In this document: positions 63,345 through 64,000 of the stretch, in pieces
Layout: each line of letters begins with the position of its first letter
Position numbering within the stretch: position 1 is the stretch's first letter
Assembly (NCBI GenBank): GCA_028285445.1
Contig: JANQPQ010000003.1
Span: 1 to 64,000, forward strand
Length of the DNA: 64,000 nt
Direction: 5' to 3'
Origin: Cyclobacteriaceae bacterium
GTDB lineage: Bacteria > Bacteroidota > Bacteroidia > Cytophagales > Cyclobacteriaceae
Translations under genes and position numbers: made by a program
The notes under the pieces: model-generated
The model's database searches: none
The model's input: only the letters and a program-made list of their open reading frames with translations
Told to the model about the DNA's origin: nothing

Positions 63345-64000
63345 CTAGAATGAGAACTGGAAGCTAAATTTAACCGCAAACTTATCCCCTTGCAGATTGT
63401 CCAGGTAGGTAAGGCGATGAATGGCATCAATGCGAATTACTTTTAGAATGTTTTCGATACCATAGCCAAGTTCTACATAGGGTGTGTCGCCGAGGGAGTT
63501 GATTGGAAGAGTTGGTAGCCCGTTTTCACCAACCGAAGCATGCAAGGCTAAATTTTCATCACTAACTCCACCCAAAAGGAAATTGGCAGTTCCTACGGCC
63601 CTCCACTTGAGCTTCTTGAATAATGGTATTCTGTTTAGCAGGAACCCTTCGAAATTGTGGCGGTAGTTAAGTGCTACATACTGGTCGCTGACAAATTCGG
63701 AGAAGCCCATGGTATTGAAGGCGATGCTGGTAAAGAAAGGCGACTCATTACCGATATGGCCTTTCAATAATGGCAGTGGCACCTCCCCAAATATCTTCTC
63801 AGCGGTAAATATTACCCGAGAGCGCCCGGTCAGGCCCATCTTAAAATTCTTTGTTATGTTGAATGCCGCCCGGTGAAACTCAAAATCACCACCAAGCACG
63901 TTGTCCAGACCCAAGGTATATCGCAAAGTGATAACAGGAGCCCTTACCGCTCCAAGTGAAAATCGCTGGTTGTCGCTTTGTATCCAAAGCTCATCCTTTC
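63345..64000 (-). CDS. DUF5686 family outer-membrane protein, C-terminal part (5' end beyond window)
   Basis: The frame is open from 64000 to the stop at 63345 (218 codons). TTG 63926 is only an internal codon. The visible sequence is a chain of outer-membrane strands (DELWIQSDNQRFSLGAVRAP, GDFEFHRAAFNITKNFKMGL and SLGDTPYVELGYGIENIL) and ends FAVKFSFQFSF with a C-terminal Phe. This is the barrel end of the Bacteroidota DUF5686 family, whose N-terminus usually carries a carboxypeptidase-like regulatory domain. Role unknown. Confidence 0.8.
   Translation of the reverse strand, partial: KDELWIQSDNQRFSLGAVRAPVITLRYTLGLDNVLGGDFEFHRAAFNITKNFKMGLTGRSRVIFTAEKIFGEVPLPLLKGHIGNESPFFTSIAFNTMGFSEFVSDQYVALNYRHNFEGFLLNRIPLFKKLKWRAVGTANFLLGGVSDENLALHASVGENGLPTLPINSLGDTPYVELGYGIENILKVIRIDAIHRLTYLDNLQGDKFAVKFSFQFSF

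Overview
The window looks like a chromosomal segment from a marine or soil member of the Bacteroidota, most likely order Cytophagales. The evidence is a 287-residue primary sigma factor without region 1.1, several promoter-like TAnnTTTG boxes, a bacillithiol deacetylase (BshB1), a secreted protein with a type IX secretion C-terminal domain, DUF6090 and DUF5686 proteins, and mostly non-Shine-Dalgarno starts. This is a judgement from gene content; no database search was possible.

Layout. 0-6.3 kb: an acidic repeat protein cut by the left edge, then yqgE and miaE, divergent from pdxH and a glycosyltransferase, then bshB1, trxB and rpoD. 6.4-15 kb: pnp and rpsO with a terminator between them, an LptF/G permease, a START-like protein, an M14 metallopeptidase, and an orphan FtsX-type permease preceded by a sigma-54-like promoter and an enhancer-like inverted repeat. 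15-26.7 kb: accessory genes, namely DUF3750, bestrophin, GGCT-like, an ECF sigma operon that includes a 50-residue membrane protein, tRNA-Pro, VOC, GNAT, DUF1801, a serine hydrolase and a PadR/HAAS pair sharing a 28-bp operator-like sequence, a TPR/LuxR-type regulator and an isoaspartyl peptidase. 26.8-34 kb: a three-gene RND efflux operon and a histidine kinase. 34-41.4 kb: tyrS, a small porin-like protein, a coupled DUF6090-MBL-patatin-hutU run, and accA.

41.5-43.4 kb is the most plastic part. One intact tRNA-Asp is flanked by two degenerate tRNA-Asp copies, and a GIY-YIG nuclease gene is packed between the intact copy and the second remnant. Beside it lies a cluster of unrecognised membrane-anchored genes, one of which may be frameshifted. 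43.5-53.6 kb: a lipoprotein and a 1300-residue T9SS protein, tRNA-Met, a membrane LytTR regulator, a lipoprotein serine hydrolase, a surface or periplasmic protein with a regulatory domain, and a six-helix protein with the spacing of an SPP/presenilin-type aspartyl protease. 53.7-59 kb: glpF-glpK-ROK kinase and a TPR histidine kinase whose signal peptide lacks a standard start codon. 59-64 kb: a DUF5686 outer-membrane protein, a TPR lipoprotein and thrS-infC-rpmI-rplT, with infC starting at ATT.

Most of the window is housekeeping (translation, RNA decay, envelope, cofactors) with small accessory inserts. The best candidates for new biology are the tRNA-Asp/GIY-YIG module, the PadR two-operator circuit with its serine hydrolase, the sigma-54-controlled FtsX permease and the minimal SPP-like membrane protein.
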